From contig CAITEO010000092.1 of the NCBI GenBank assembly GCA_903891505.1, positions 1-23,579 of the forward strand: a stretch of 23,579 nt of DNA, given 5' to 3'. The translations under genes and the position numbers were made by a program. The stretch is from an uncultured Candidatus Woesearchaeota archaeon (GTDB taxonomy: Archaea > Nanobdellota > Nanobdellia > Woesearchaeales > 21-14-0-10-32-9). How positions within the stretch are numbered: position 1 is the first letter of the stretch; every line of letters starts with the position of its first letter. A model generated the notes under the pieces. That model did not search any database. It was not told the origin of the DNA and was given only the letters and a program-made list of their open reading frames with translations. Below are positions 13,952 to 20,000 of this stretch, piece after piece.

Positions 13952-16519
13952 ATGGTTAAAAACGAAACAAAATCAAAATCAATAGTTGCTACAGCATTAA
14001 TTGCAATATTTGTAGTGATAATATTATTCATCGCAGTAAATGTATCTGCGCAAGGAATACAAGTAATAACATACGGCGATAGCCCCCAGCAAACAACTTC
14101 GACAACCCCAACTCAAACTACGCAAGCGCCAATCACGAATTCAAACAACATCATAATTAATCAGTATTCAGCAGATTATTTATTCTCAATCGGCGCTCAA
14201 GATCAATCCCCAAAGGTTTGTCTTTGCTCAAGTATTTATGACAAAGTATACATAACAAATACTGCGCCAGTAGACGCTACATTCACAATCATAACAAACA
14301 TACCAGAGTATGCAAAATTACCATTTTCTACAGTAAAAATTAGTGCAGGCCAAACACTTGAAATTCCTGTATTAATATCAGCAGATTGCGCTATGAAGGA
14401 CGGATCAAAAGATTATAATATACTAGTCTCGAATAATCTCGGTACACAGTATACAATAGAAAGATCGCTTAATGTGCAGAAGTGCCAATCTATATCCGCA
14501 ACACTCTACACTTCAGCAACACAAATAAACCCATGTGACCAAGTCAATTACACAATAGAATTGAAAAATCCAGCACCATTCACAGAACAATATACTATAA
14601 CTCCTAGAAATCCAGAGCTGTTCAATAACCTACAATACCAAGTAACATTGGAGTCGGGCCAAATAACATATCTTAACTTTTCATATAAACCATTATGTTC
14701 AACATACGGCACAGATGCTGTTTCATTCGATATAAAATCAATCAATAACAACCTGAAAGGAACATTAACACAAAATCTAATAATAAATAGAGCATATGAT
14801 TTTAATGTTGCAACACCAAATCAAGTGCAACTTTGCAGAGGAGATGCAAAAGACATACAAATAAAAGTTAAGAACCTTGCAGCCATACAAAATGATTTTA
14901 CACTATCACTAGTTAATGCACCAGATTTCCTCGTATTACAAAATGGATTAACAACAATGAATCCAGGAGAAGAGAAAACATTCATAGTAACAGCAAATCC
15001 AACAAAATCTACGAAAGCAACACAAACTCTAACATTTGATGTAAAAACAAAACTAGGAGATTTATCTCAACAATACACAGTTCCAATATCAATAAACACG
15101 TGCTACGGTCTCGAGATAAATATAATCTCAGACAACAATCCAAAGCTTTGCTCAGGAACATACGTGTATGATGTTGAAGTGCAAAATAAAGGATTTAACG
15201 CGAACAACATAACACTCACAACAAACTCAGCGAACGCTGAAATATTTCCAACACATGTAGTTGTTGGCGCGGGGATGAGCAAGAATGTTACGCTCGCACT
15301 AAGTCTTCCTGATGTAGATACAAAAAGAATGTCTTTTGTTGTAAATGCGAAAACAGAAGGCGAACAAGCAACTGCGCAAGATACACTCACAGTAGGCGTA
15401 CAAAAGAAATACGAATGCACTCTTCTAGAATTTGGCAAGAACAAAATATACGCAAGATACGGAACAGACAACGTATCATTTACAATCACAAACAAAGGAA
15501 ACTTCGAAACGAAATATTACTTAACATACGAAGGATCAGACTGGATAAATCTAGAAACCGAATCAATAACACTAAAACCAGACGAGACAAAACCAGTATT
15601 ACTATCGCTTTACTCTGATAATTCAGAGCCAAGAAAAGAATACAATTTCAAGATAAACGCGACGTCAGAGAACAACGGACAGGTTTATGAAAATAACATG
15701 AAACTCATTATGACTCACACCCCTCTAATTGAGAAAATGTGGAGCATTGCAACAGGAACGCCTTGCGCTATGACAACGAGCATACTGCTTATTTTATTCG
15801 CTCTTGGAATAATAGCAATAATACTATTGTCTTGGAAGAGAGTACGTGTGCCGCTTGCATTCAAAGTCATAGCACTCGGACTCATAGTTTTGATAATTGT
15901 ACTTGTACTTGTAATGAGAGGGCTTCCAGAATCAAGATATCCTCCGATAGACAAAACACAAGTAAACAATTCACACATAATAATGTACGAGAATCACAAG
16001 TACACCGCGAAATTACAAGGAGGATACTTCTACGATCCTGACAATGATACACTAACGTTCTCAGTAATGGATATGCCTAAGAACATAACTATAAATATAG
16101 TTGGCAACAAAGCAGTAATAATTCCTGACAAGAACTGGGTAGGCACAGCTAGAATAAAATTCACCGCAAAAGACAATTACGGCGGCGAAGTTGACTCTGG
16201 CAGAGTCGAAATAGAAGTCATAGAAGTTCCTAAATTCAACTGGGGAACGTGGTACTTCAATAACTGCGTTTACATAAACGCAATATTACTAATATTGTTT
16301 TTGGCGTTGATATTATTGCTTCGAACAAGAAAAGAAAAAGCAGCAGTGTCTAGGAAAGTACACTTTGCAGGAATCAAGAAAGAAAAAGGATTCCTATACT
16401 TCGTCGATAAAGATGGAGATGTTTCACGCGCGCCAATGGCAAGAAGCAACAAGAAGAACCAGAAGTTCACGAAGACAAAGGTTGGTCGAAGCGTTGCGAT
16501 AAAGAAGAAACGAAGATAA
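13952..16519 (+). CDS. Large surface protein: five Ig-like repeats, three membrane helices, LYFVDK tail
   Basis: 855 aa. A signal peptide covers about 1-34 (VSAQ), followed by a T/Q/P-rich linker to about 62. Five tandem beta-sandwich repeats of about 100 residues run from about 80 to 595. The first four are marked by cysteines near their ends (VCLC, NPC, QLC, TC, KLC, YEC), probably disulfides. Helix 1 spans about 607-629, with WKRVRV after it on the inside; helix 2 about 634-656. Then comes an outside cadherin-like domain, about 665-762 (YFYDPDNDTLTFSVMD, KDNYGGEVDSG), then helix 3 about 773-792 followed by RTRKEK. The last 60 residues are a basic tail with GIKKEKGFLYFVDKDGDVSRAPMAR (split for length: the motif starts at about 805), the same unit as in the small protein at 3585-3818. 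Positive charges place the tail in the cytosol. ATG with GGGGGA ribosome site at 13940-13945. Confidence 0.85.
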   Translation: MVKNETKSKSIVATALIAIFVVIILFIAVNVSAQGIQVITYGDSPQQTTSTTPTQTTQAPITNSNNIIINQYSADYLFSIGAQDQSPKVCLCSSIYDKVYITNTAPVDATFTIITNIPEYAKLPFSTVKISAGQTLEIPVLISADCAMKDGSKDYNILVSNNLGTQYTIERSLNVQKCQSISATLYTSATQINPCDQVNYTIELKNPAPFTEQYTITPRNPELFNNLQYQVTLESGQITYLNFSYKPLCSTYGTDAVSFDIKSINNNLKGTLTQNLIINRAYDFNVATPNQVQLCRGDAKDIQIKVKNLAAIQNDFTLSLVNAPDFLVLQNGLTTMNPGEEKTFIVTANPTKSTKATQTLTFDVKTKLGDLSQQYTVPISINTCYGLEINIISDNNPKLCSGTYVYDVEVQNKGFNANNITLTTNSANAEIFPTHVVVGAGMSKNVTLALSLPDVDTKRMSFVVNAKTEGEQATAQDTLTVGVQKKYECTLLEFGKNKIYARYGTDNVSFTITNKGNFETKYYLTYEGSDWINLETESITLKPDETKPVLLSLYSDNSEPRKEYNFKINATSENNGQVYENNMKLIMTHTPLIEKMWSIATGTPCAMTTSILLILFALGIIAIILLSWKRVRVPLAFKVIALGLIVLIIVLVLVMRGLPESRYPPIDKTQVNNSHIIMYENHKYTAKLQGGYFYDPDNDTLTFSVMDMPKNITINIVGNKAVIIPDKNWVGTARIKFTAKDNYGGEVDSGRVEIEVIEVPKFNWGTWYFNNCVYINAILLILFLALILLLRTRKEKAAVSRKVHFAGIKKEKGFLYFVDKDGDVSRAPMARSNKKNQKFTKTKVGRSVAIKKKRR

Positions 16520-16559
16520 ATCAAAAAAGTTAACAATAAATATTTCAAGAGGACTAATA

Positions 16560-16637
16560 ATGGACGTGTATCAAACAATGGGCATAAAATCATTTCCTGA
16601 GGAAAGAACAGAGGAGTTCTGTTGGTCAGCGCTTTAA
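16560..16637 (+). CDS. Possible 25-aa small protein
   Basis: An ATG follows AGAGGA (16548-16553) at six bases and opens a 25-codon frame, MDVYQTMGIKSFPEERTEEF then CWSAL, ending in TAA. The composition is protein-like and not simply AT-rich, and it lies 40 nt after the 855-aa gene in the same direction. There is no independent proof of translation. It could equally be the decayed end of a longer gene. Confidence 0.35.
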   Translation: MDVYQTMGIKSFPEERTEEFCWSAL

Positions 16638-16689
16638 AATAAAAGCTTTTAATTTTTGTATGTTTGTAAATTAATATGATGGTGTTAAA

Positions 16690-17220
16690 ATGATCAAAGA
16701 AACAAAACATACTGCTCAAAAATCATACGAGAAAATACCAAGCATAGATGACATGGATAATAGAAAAAAGTATGCTGTGTTTCTAAACAACTTGATGCAA
16801 AACGCACCATCTGAGTCATCCACACCCTCAGAGTCGCCTATTTGGTATGCATCTTACCTCTCCACTAAACCAGTAATAAATATCAGATTTGAAAAAAGCC
16901 ACGAATATGGTCTTTCTGATAAGGTAAAAGTAATCTGGCTCGAGGCGAAAATTGATTCTGCCAATCTATACATCGAGTTTTGTTCATTTAAAAACTCAGA
17001 CGACTCGAGTAAAAAAATTTACAAGAAATTGATTTCTAACGGATATATTCTATCACAGAATTCAAAATATAATAAATCTAAACCAGATACAAATACAATA
17101 TCAAAAAATTTAGCAAGAACACAAGAAATTATGAATGAGTTAAAATCATTAGAAGATTTAATAGTGCAATACGCACCTAATAAATATAGTGAGCTAAAAA
17201 ATAAAGCAAAAAAACAATAA
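16690..17220 (+). CDS. Hypothetical protein
   Basis: 176 aa, soluble, not recognised. Residues about 35-50 hold an S/E/P-rich loop (SESSTPSESP). Residues about 52-108 form alternating strands (PVINIRFEKS, KVKVIWLEAKIDSANLYIEF). The C-terminal 65 residues are helical and charged and could form a short coiled coil (RTQEIMNELKSLEDLIVQYAP), ending in a K-rich tail. A GGTG lies 5 nt before the ATG. It sits between the surface island and a convergent acidic protein gene; nothing links it functionally to either. Confidence 0.65.
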   Translation: MIKETKHTAQKSYEKIPSIDDMDNRKKYAVFLNNLMQNAPSESSTPSESPIWYASYLSTKPVINIRFEKSHEYGLSDKVKVIWLEAKIDSANLYIEFCSFKNSDDSSKKIYKKLISNGYILSQNSKYNKSKPDTNTISKNLARTQEIMNELKSLEDLIVQYAPNKYSELKNKAKKQ

Positions 17221-17235
17221 AGAATTTGTTAATAT

Positions 17236-17838
17236 TTACTCTTTAATCAATCCAAGCTTTCGAAGACCATCTTTATACTTTTCGAAGTCAGGGCTCTTCT
17301 TGAACTCAGCAATCCTTTCAGGAGGTAGTTTCTCGAGCCATTTGTGAAGAATCTTTATAGTCTCCTTCATATCATCAAGATCCTGCTGTTGCTGCTGTTG
17401 TAACAATTGCTCTTCCTCATCTTGTTTCTTCTTTCCACCGAATATTTTGCTTATGAAACTAGGTTCACTTTTTGTTTCGGGTTCGTCATTCATAACAGAT
17501 TCATCCTCTTCAAATTCATCATCCTCTACAATCTGTGTCTCAGGCTGTAGTTTGCTATCTAACTGTGCAGCCATGCTTGCTGCTTTATCTGCCTGCTCTT
17601 TTGCAATAAGGCGCTCATCAGGAATTCTTTTCCTGAAAATAGAAATAAAAGAAAATTTGACTTCGCGAGCCTCGCTCTGATTGTTATCGTTTGAGTCTTC
17701 ATCTTCCAAGTCTAATTCCTCTTGTTGTTTAACCTTCTGCTTCTTCTTGATAGTCCAGAACGCCCGCTTTTGGAGTTTTCCCTTGTCCTTTCTATCATTT
17801 ATGTAGTCATCAAGATCATCATTAAATGCTGGATTCAC
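17236..17838 (-). CDS. Acidic/low-complexity protein with conserved helical C-terminal domain
   Basis: 200 aa from a GTG; GAGG (17846-17849) lies 7 nt before it. The first 155 residues are largely disordered: alternating basic (KKKQKVKQQ, FRKRIPDER) and acidic stretches (ELDLEDEDSNDN, VEDDEFEEDES) and a run of seven Q near residue 147. Residues about 156-200 are a compact helical unit, ETIKILHKWLEKLPPERIAE then FKKSPDFEKYKDGLRKLGLI, whose W, LPPE and SPDFEKY pattern looks strongly conserved and which I recall, without a name, from other DPANN archaea. The likely role is a protein-protein adaptor, which is inference. GTTTTATATA at 17889-17898 is the probable TATA box, giving a leader of about 30 nt. 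Confidence 0.7.
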   Translation of the reverse strand: MNPAFNDDLDDYINDRKDKGKLQKRAFWTIKKKQKVKQQEELDLEDEDSNDNNQSEAREVKFSFISIFRKRIPDERLIAKEQADKAASMAAQLDSKLQPETQIVEDDEFEEDESVMNDEPETKSEPSFISKIFGGKKKQDEEEQLLQQQQQQDLDDMKETIKILHKWLEKLPPERIAEFKKSPDFEKYKDGLRKLGLIKE

Positions 17839-17888
17839 GATTTTTCCTCACACCCCACGCAGTGGCAAACCTAAATATTGGATTTTAG

Positions 17889-17898
17889 TATATAAAAC
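17889..17898 (-). promoter_or_regulatory. TATA box for the acidic protein gene
   Basis: GTTTTATATA on the minus strand, about 55 nt before the GTG at 17838; a leader of about 30 nt with a GAGG ribosome site follows. Confidence 0.55.
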
Positions 17899-18013
17899 TT
17901 TTCTTTGTGGAGCGAGTTTACGTTGATTTTCTAGTTCGTATATCATTTTGACTCAGTCGAAAGCAAATTTTCATCTCTAGAAAATTAACAAAAATAGAGG
18001 GTATAGAAAAAGA

Positions 18014-18025
18014 AAATTTAAATAC
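18014..18025 (+). promoter_or_regulatory. TATA box for the secreted Cys/His protein gene
   Basis: AAATTTAAATAC. Initiation would fall near 18046, between the GTG at 18043 and the ATG at 18052. Confidence 0.5.
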
Positions 18026-18051
18026 TCCAACGCCACTTCTAAGTGGTTAAA

Positions 18052-19245
18052 ATGAATGCACTCAAATATATTTTAGGATTTTATTTAATGGCTATGCCGA
18101 TAAGCGAGGTGCAGCCTTTCTACACTCAATCTAATTCAAAAAATAATATAGAACAAACAGAATTGAAAAATAATTCAACATTTACTCTAAAAAAGGTCTC
18201 AAAATGCACACAAAATACTAATTTCGAGTATACAAATCCATTTACAGCACTTAAGAGAAAAGGAACAATGTCAAGTGAGGGCACAAATAGCAAGTTAAAT
18301 ACAAACACAATTAATATAACCAAGAAAACAGTATTAAGCGGATTGGTCTTATTCAATCATGAAGATTCAATAAGAGAAAAATACGCGAAACTCATAGGCT
18401 TTGACATCGATTGGAGATTCATACATAACGCACCATATAGTTCAAAAATCAGAGATTCTGTAATCAAAGAATTCACTCAACAAAACAGTTACCTAACAGC
18501 AAAACAAGGAATTCTTCAATTTCTTTGGCAAGCAAAATACGAATACAATTCTACAGATGATAAAATATACCTGGCTACAAGAGCTAATTATCTAACTGAA
18601 CTGAATTATTTTGGAAGCGGTATAGCCATAAAAAAAATAAAAGAGGCATACAATCCTTCGCTCGCTAAAGAATTTAGAAAGCGCAGACTCAAACCAACTG
18701 ATTGCATAACTTTTGTACTTAGATCATACTCTTTTGCCAAAGGAAAAAACTTCGTACTTACAAAATACAACACATTTAGCAAATTTAGTAAGTTCTTAGA
18801 GAAGAACGGATACGAAGCAATATATGTCGCAGAAAACACCAAAAAAACAGATGATAAATACAAATACGACGACGGGGCGAGAACAAATAATCTTGTGAAG
18901 AAAATAATGCCTTATGTTAATAAAAATAAATATGTTGTTCCGCTAGATTATGTTGTAACAGATAAAGGATTCAAAAGTCAAGCATTCAAAGAATTCCTAA
19001 ACGAAAACTACGGATTTGTTTTTTTACAGGATGGATTTCATACAGGAATGCTGAACAAAGGCAATTTTCTCGAGGCTAAACAAAGCGCGAATCCATTAAT
19101 TGATGAAGTCTTTTCAAACGACTCTCTTTATGATTTGCTAGATAACGATGATCCTTGGACAGATTATCAATCAGCAGTTATTGTTGTCCCAAAAGGCACA
19201 GTTAAAACATTTATTGAAAAAAACAAGAACAAGTTTACAAAATAA
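18052..19245 (+). CDS. Secreted Cys/His protein, NlpC/P60-like hydrolase candidate
   Basis: 397 aa from the ATG; an in-frame GTG at 18043 is the alternative start, and the predicted transcription start falls between them. A signal peptide or anchor covers about 1-20 (YILGFYLMAMPI). Residues 25-90 are S/T/N/K-rich linker. The rest is globular. KPTDCITFVLRSYSF (C218) and, 112 residues later, QDGFHTGMLNKGNFLEA (H330) resemble the catalytic Cys helix and the His-bearing strand of the papain-like NlpC/P60 superfamily, where the pattern is DCxxFV and HxGxxxxxxxF(I/L)EA. If so, it hydrolyses amide bonds in a cell-wall or glycan polymer, perhaps of a host or prey cell, since archaea lack murein. The wide Cys-His spacing and the missing third residue make this tentative. 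Followed by the hairpin-rich RNA block. Confidence 0.65.
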   Translation: MNALKYILGFYLMAMPISEVQPFYTQSNSKNNIEQTELKNNSTFTLKKVSKCTQNTNFEYTNPFTALKRKGTMSSEGTNSKLNTNTINITKKTVLSGLVLFNHEDSIREKYAKLIGFDIDWRFIHNAPYSSKIRDSVIKEFTQQNSYLTAKQGILQFLWQAKYEYNSTDDKIYLATRANYLTELNYFGSGIAIKKIKEAYNPSLAKEFRKRRLKPTDCITFVLRSYSFAKGKNFVLTKYNTFSKFSKFLEKNGYEAIYVAENTKKTDDKYKYDDGARTNNLVKKIMPYVNKNKYVVPLDYVVTDKGFKSQAFKEFLNENYGFVFLQDGFHTGMLNKGNFLEAKQSANPLIDEVFSNDSLYDLLDNDDPWTDYQSAVIVVPKGTVKTFIEKNKNKFTK

Positions 19246-19260
19246 AAAAGGGGGGACGTG
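19241..19260 (-). repeat. Degenerate third copy of the tRNA-Trp 3'-end/poly-T sequence
   Basis: On the minus strand CACGTCCCCCCTTTTTTATT, compared with CATGTCCCCACTTTTTTATT at the true tRNA end. It overlaps the stop codon of the secreted Cys/His gene. Confidence 0.45.
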
Positions 19261-19379
19261 TGGCAACGACACGCATTCGTTGACCCTGCAGACAGTAAAG
19301 CCAACTAACGTTGGCGAACTTGCAAAACGAGTTTGCAAGCATTCGCCTTCGGCTCAGCCCTCTAATCCTTTGCGGATTA
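19257..19379 (-). ncRNA. Candidate structured RNA downstream of tRNA-Trp (distal)
   Basis: Hairpins along the stretch: CGTGT/ACACG (19257-19273), GCCAAC/GTTGGC (19300-19315), CTTGCAAA/TTTGCAAG (19319-19339), extendable by GGCGAA/TTCGCC (19313-19318 with 19342-19347), and TAATCC/GGATTA (19363-19379). The motif TGAGCC-GAA-GGCGAAT lies at 19341-19356 on the minus strand. GTTGGC and GGCGAA overlap, so two alternative folds compete. No coding frame fits. Confidence 0.45.
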
Positions 19380-19404
19380 TTGTAAAATAAAGAAGAAAAC
19401 TAAA

Positions 19405-19426
19405 AATAAAAAGTGGGGACATGGGG
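19405..19426 (-). repeat. Second copy of the tRNA-Trp 3'-end/poly-T sequence
   Basis: CCCCATGTCCCCACTTTTT on the minus strand is identical, apart from one T fewer in the T run, to the end of the tRNA-Trp gene plus its poly-T tail at 19519-19541. Confidence 0.75.
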
Positions 19427-19487
19427 GAACGGTTGCGTCCGTTCACACCGCACTAGGGCAAGATATTCGCTTTGCTCAATCTTGCTC
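19427..19487 (-). ncRNA. Candidate structured RNA downstream of tRNA-Trp (proximal)
   Basis: Two strong hairpins. GCAAGAT/ATCTTGC (19458-19464 with 19479-19485, extendable to about 10 bp) encloses the motif TGAGC-AAA-GCGAAT (19465-19478 on the minus strand). GAACGG/CCGTTC (19427-19432 with 19439-19444) follows. The second copy of the tRNA-end/poly-T sequence comes directly after it in the minus direction, as if it were this RNA's own terminator. Confidence 0.45.
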
Positions 19488-19528
19488 CGTCAACGCTTAG
19501 AGCATAAGTATTTAGAATAATAAAAAAG

Positions 19529-19683
19529 TGGGGACATGGGGATTTGGACCCCAATCTACCGGTATCTCTCGCTTTTACAGCCATACCAAATTGTTAATCA
19601 TCGCTGAATTCTCATTCAACTCATCGCTCTAATGCTAAAAAACACTGGAGCCGGCAATTCTAGCCAGGTTAAACTATGTCCCC
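19529..19683 (-). tRNA. tRNA-Trp (CCA) with an 81-nt intron
   Basis: Acceptor GGGGACA (19683-19677) pairs with TGTCCCC, discriminator A at 19529. The D arm is GTTT/GAAT with GG and A21. The anticodon stem is GCCGG/CCGGT with loop CU-CCA-G/A, so the anticodon is CCA (19648-19646). The T arm is TGGGG/CCCCA. The intron lies between positions 37 and 38 (19644-19564), the classic site for archaeal tRNA-Trp. The CTC/GAG pairing and TGTTTTT/AAAAGCG helix give a relaxed bulge-helix-bulge. The T loop reads TCCAAAT, so position 55 is C, not the near-universal U. A CCA tail is not encoded; T6 (19527-19522) follows as a terminator. Confidence 0.92.
19564..19644 (-). other. tRNA-Trp intron with two AGCGATGA boxes
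   Basis: 81 nt. AGCGATGA occurs twice (19628-19621 and 19605-19598), each one base away from the box C consensus RUGAUGA. TTCAGC and GGCTGT lie about where D' and D boxes would be but do not match CUGA. In Euryarchaeota this intron carries a box C/D guide for tRNA-Trp itself; here at best a degenerate version is visible. Confidence 0.6.
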
Positions 19684-19689
19684 AGACCA

Positions 19690-19791
19690 GTACGTTCGCT
19701 TAGGCTCTCGGACCCATTTCTGGGTACGCCCGTCTATGTCCTAGGCGACATTCGCGCGCTCGCGCTCAGTCCCCTAAGTTGACGAACTTAC
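19690..19791 (-). ncRNA. Structured leader RNA upstream of tRNA-Trp
   Basis: The ends pair over about 14 bp: GTA/TAC, GTTCG/CGAAC and CTTAGG/CCTAAG (19690-19704 with 19773-19791; a 4-nt TTGA bulge, one mismatch). On the minus strand the inside holds ACCCA-GAAA-TGGGT, a GNRA hairpin (19725-19712), and GAC-TGAG[stem]CGAAT-GTC (19771-19747). A TATA element about 26 nt upstream places transcription start at about 19795. The 3' end is 6 nt from the tRNA, so it is likely the 5' part of the tRNA precursor, or a separate RNA cut off by RNase P. Confidence 0.55.
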
Positions 19792-19814
19792 GTCTTATAT
19801 TAGATATTCGGGGA

Positions 19815-19826
19815 GGTTTAAAAAAG
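19815..19826 (-). promoter_or_regulatory. TATA box for the tRNA-Trp transcript
   Basis: CTTTTTTAAACC on the minus strand. Start is expected near 19795, just before the folded leader RNA and more than 100 nt before the tRNA itself. Confidence 0.5.
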
Positions 19827-19850
19827 TTTAGGTTTTATAGACTTGATTTG

Positions 19851-20000
19851 TTATTCTAGAGTGTTTTTTAGGCCATTGAGCTTTTCCATCATTACATTAA
19901 CTCGTTTTACAGCATCCGAGTGTTCGACCGGAGATTCGTTTAGGTCATCTGCTAGTAGAACTGCTTGTTCATATATTCTTGCAATTGTTTGATTATTTTT
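19851..20000 (-). pseudogene. 49-codon open frame without a start codon, after the methyltransferase gene
   Basis: Frame KNNQTIARIYEQAVLLADDL, then NESPVEHSDAVKRVNVMMEK, then a short end and TAA. The composition is that of a real helical protein, but the only in-frame ATGs are 10-11 codons from the end and no GTG or TTG precedes them. The frame overlaps the end of the methyltransferase gene in another register, at a run of seven A. Options: rare ATT start, frameshifted extension of the methyltransferase, sequencing error, or gene remnant. Confidence 0.4.

Noticed and set aside
15103..15495. 130-aa minus-strand frame inside the 855-aa protein gene
   Set aside because: Shadow of a gene with clear domains and signal peptide.
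18052..19541. Integrated mobile element at tRNA-Trp
   Set aside because: No integrase or other mobile gene between the tail copies, and the distances (115 and 164 bp) are too small; kept only as an alternative.
19747..19771. Canonical kink-turn in the TGAG/CGAAT hairpins
   Set aside because: Tandem G-A pairs are present but the 3-nt bulge before GA is missing; only a single bulged U is available.
19250..19800. CRISPR array or REP-type repeats
   Set aside because: Repeats are few, unevenly spaced and differ in their stems; there are no spacers of constant length and no cas genes.
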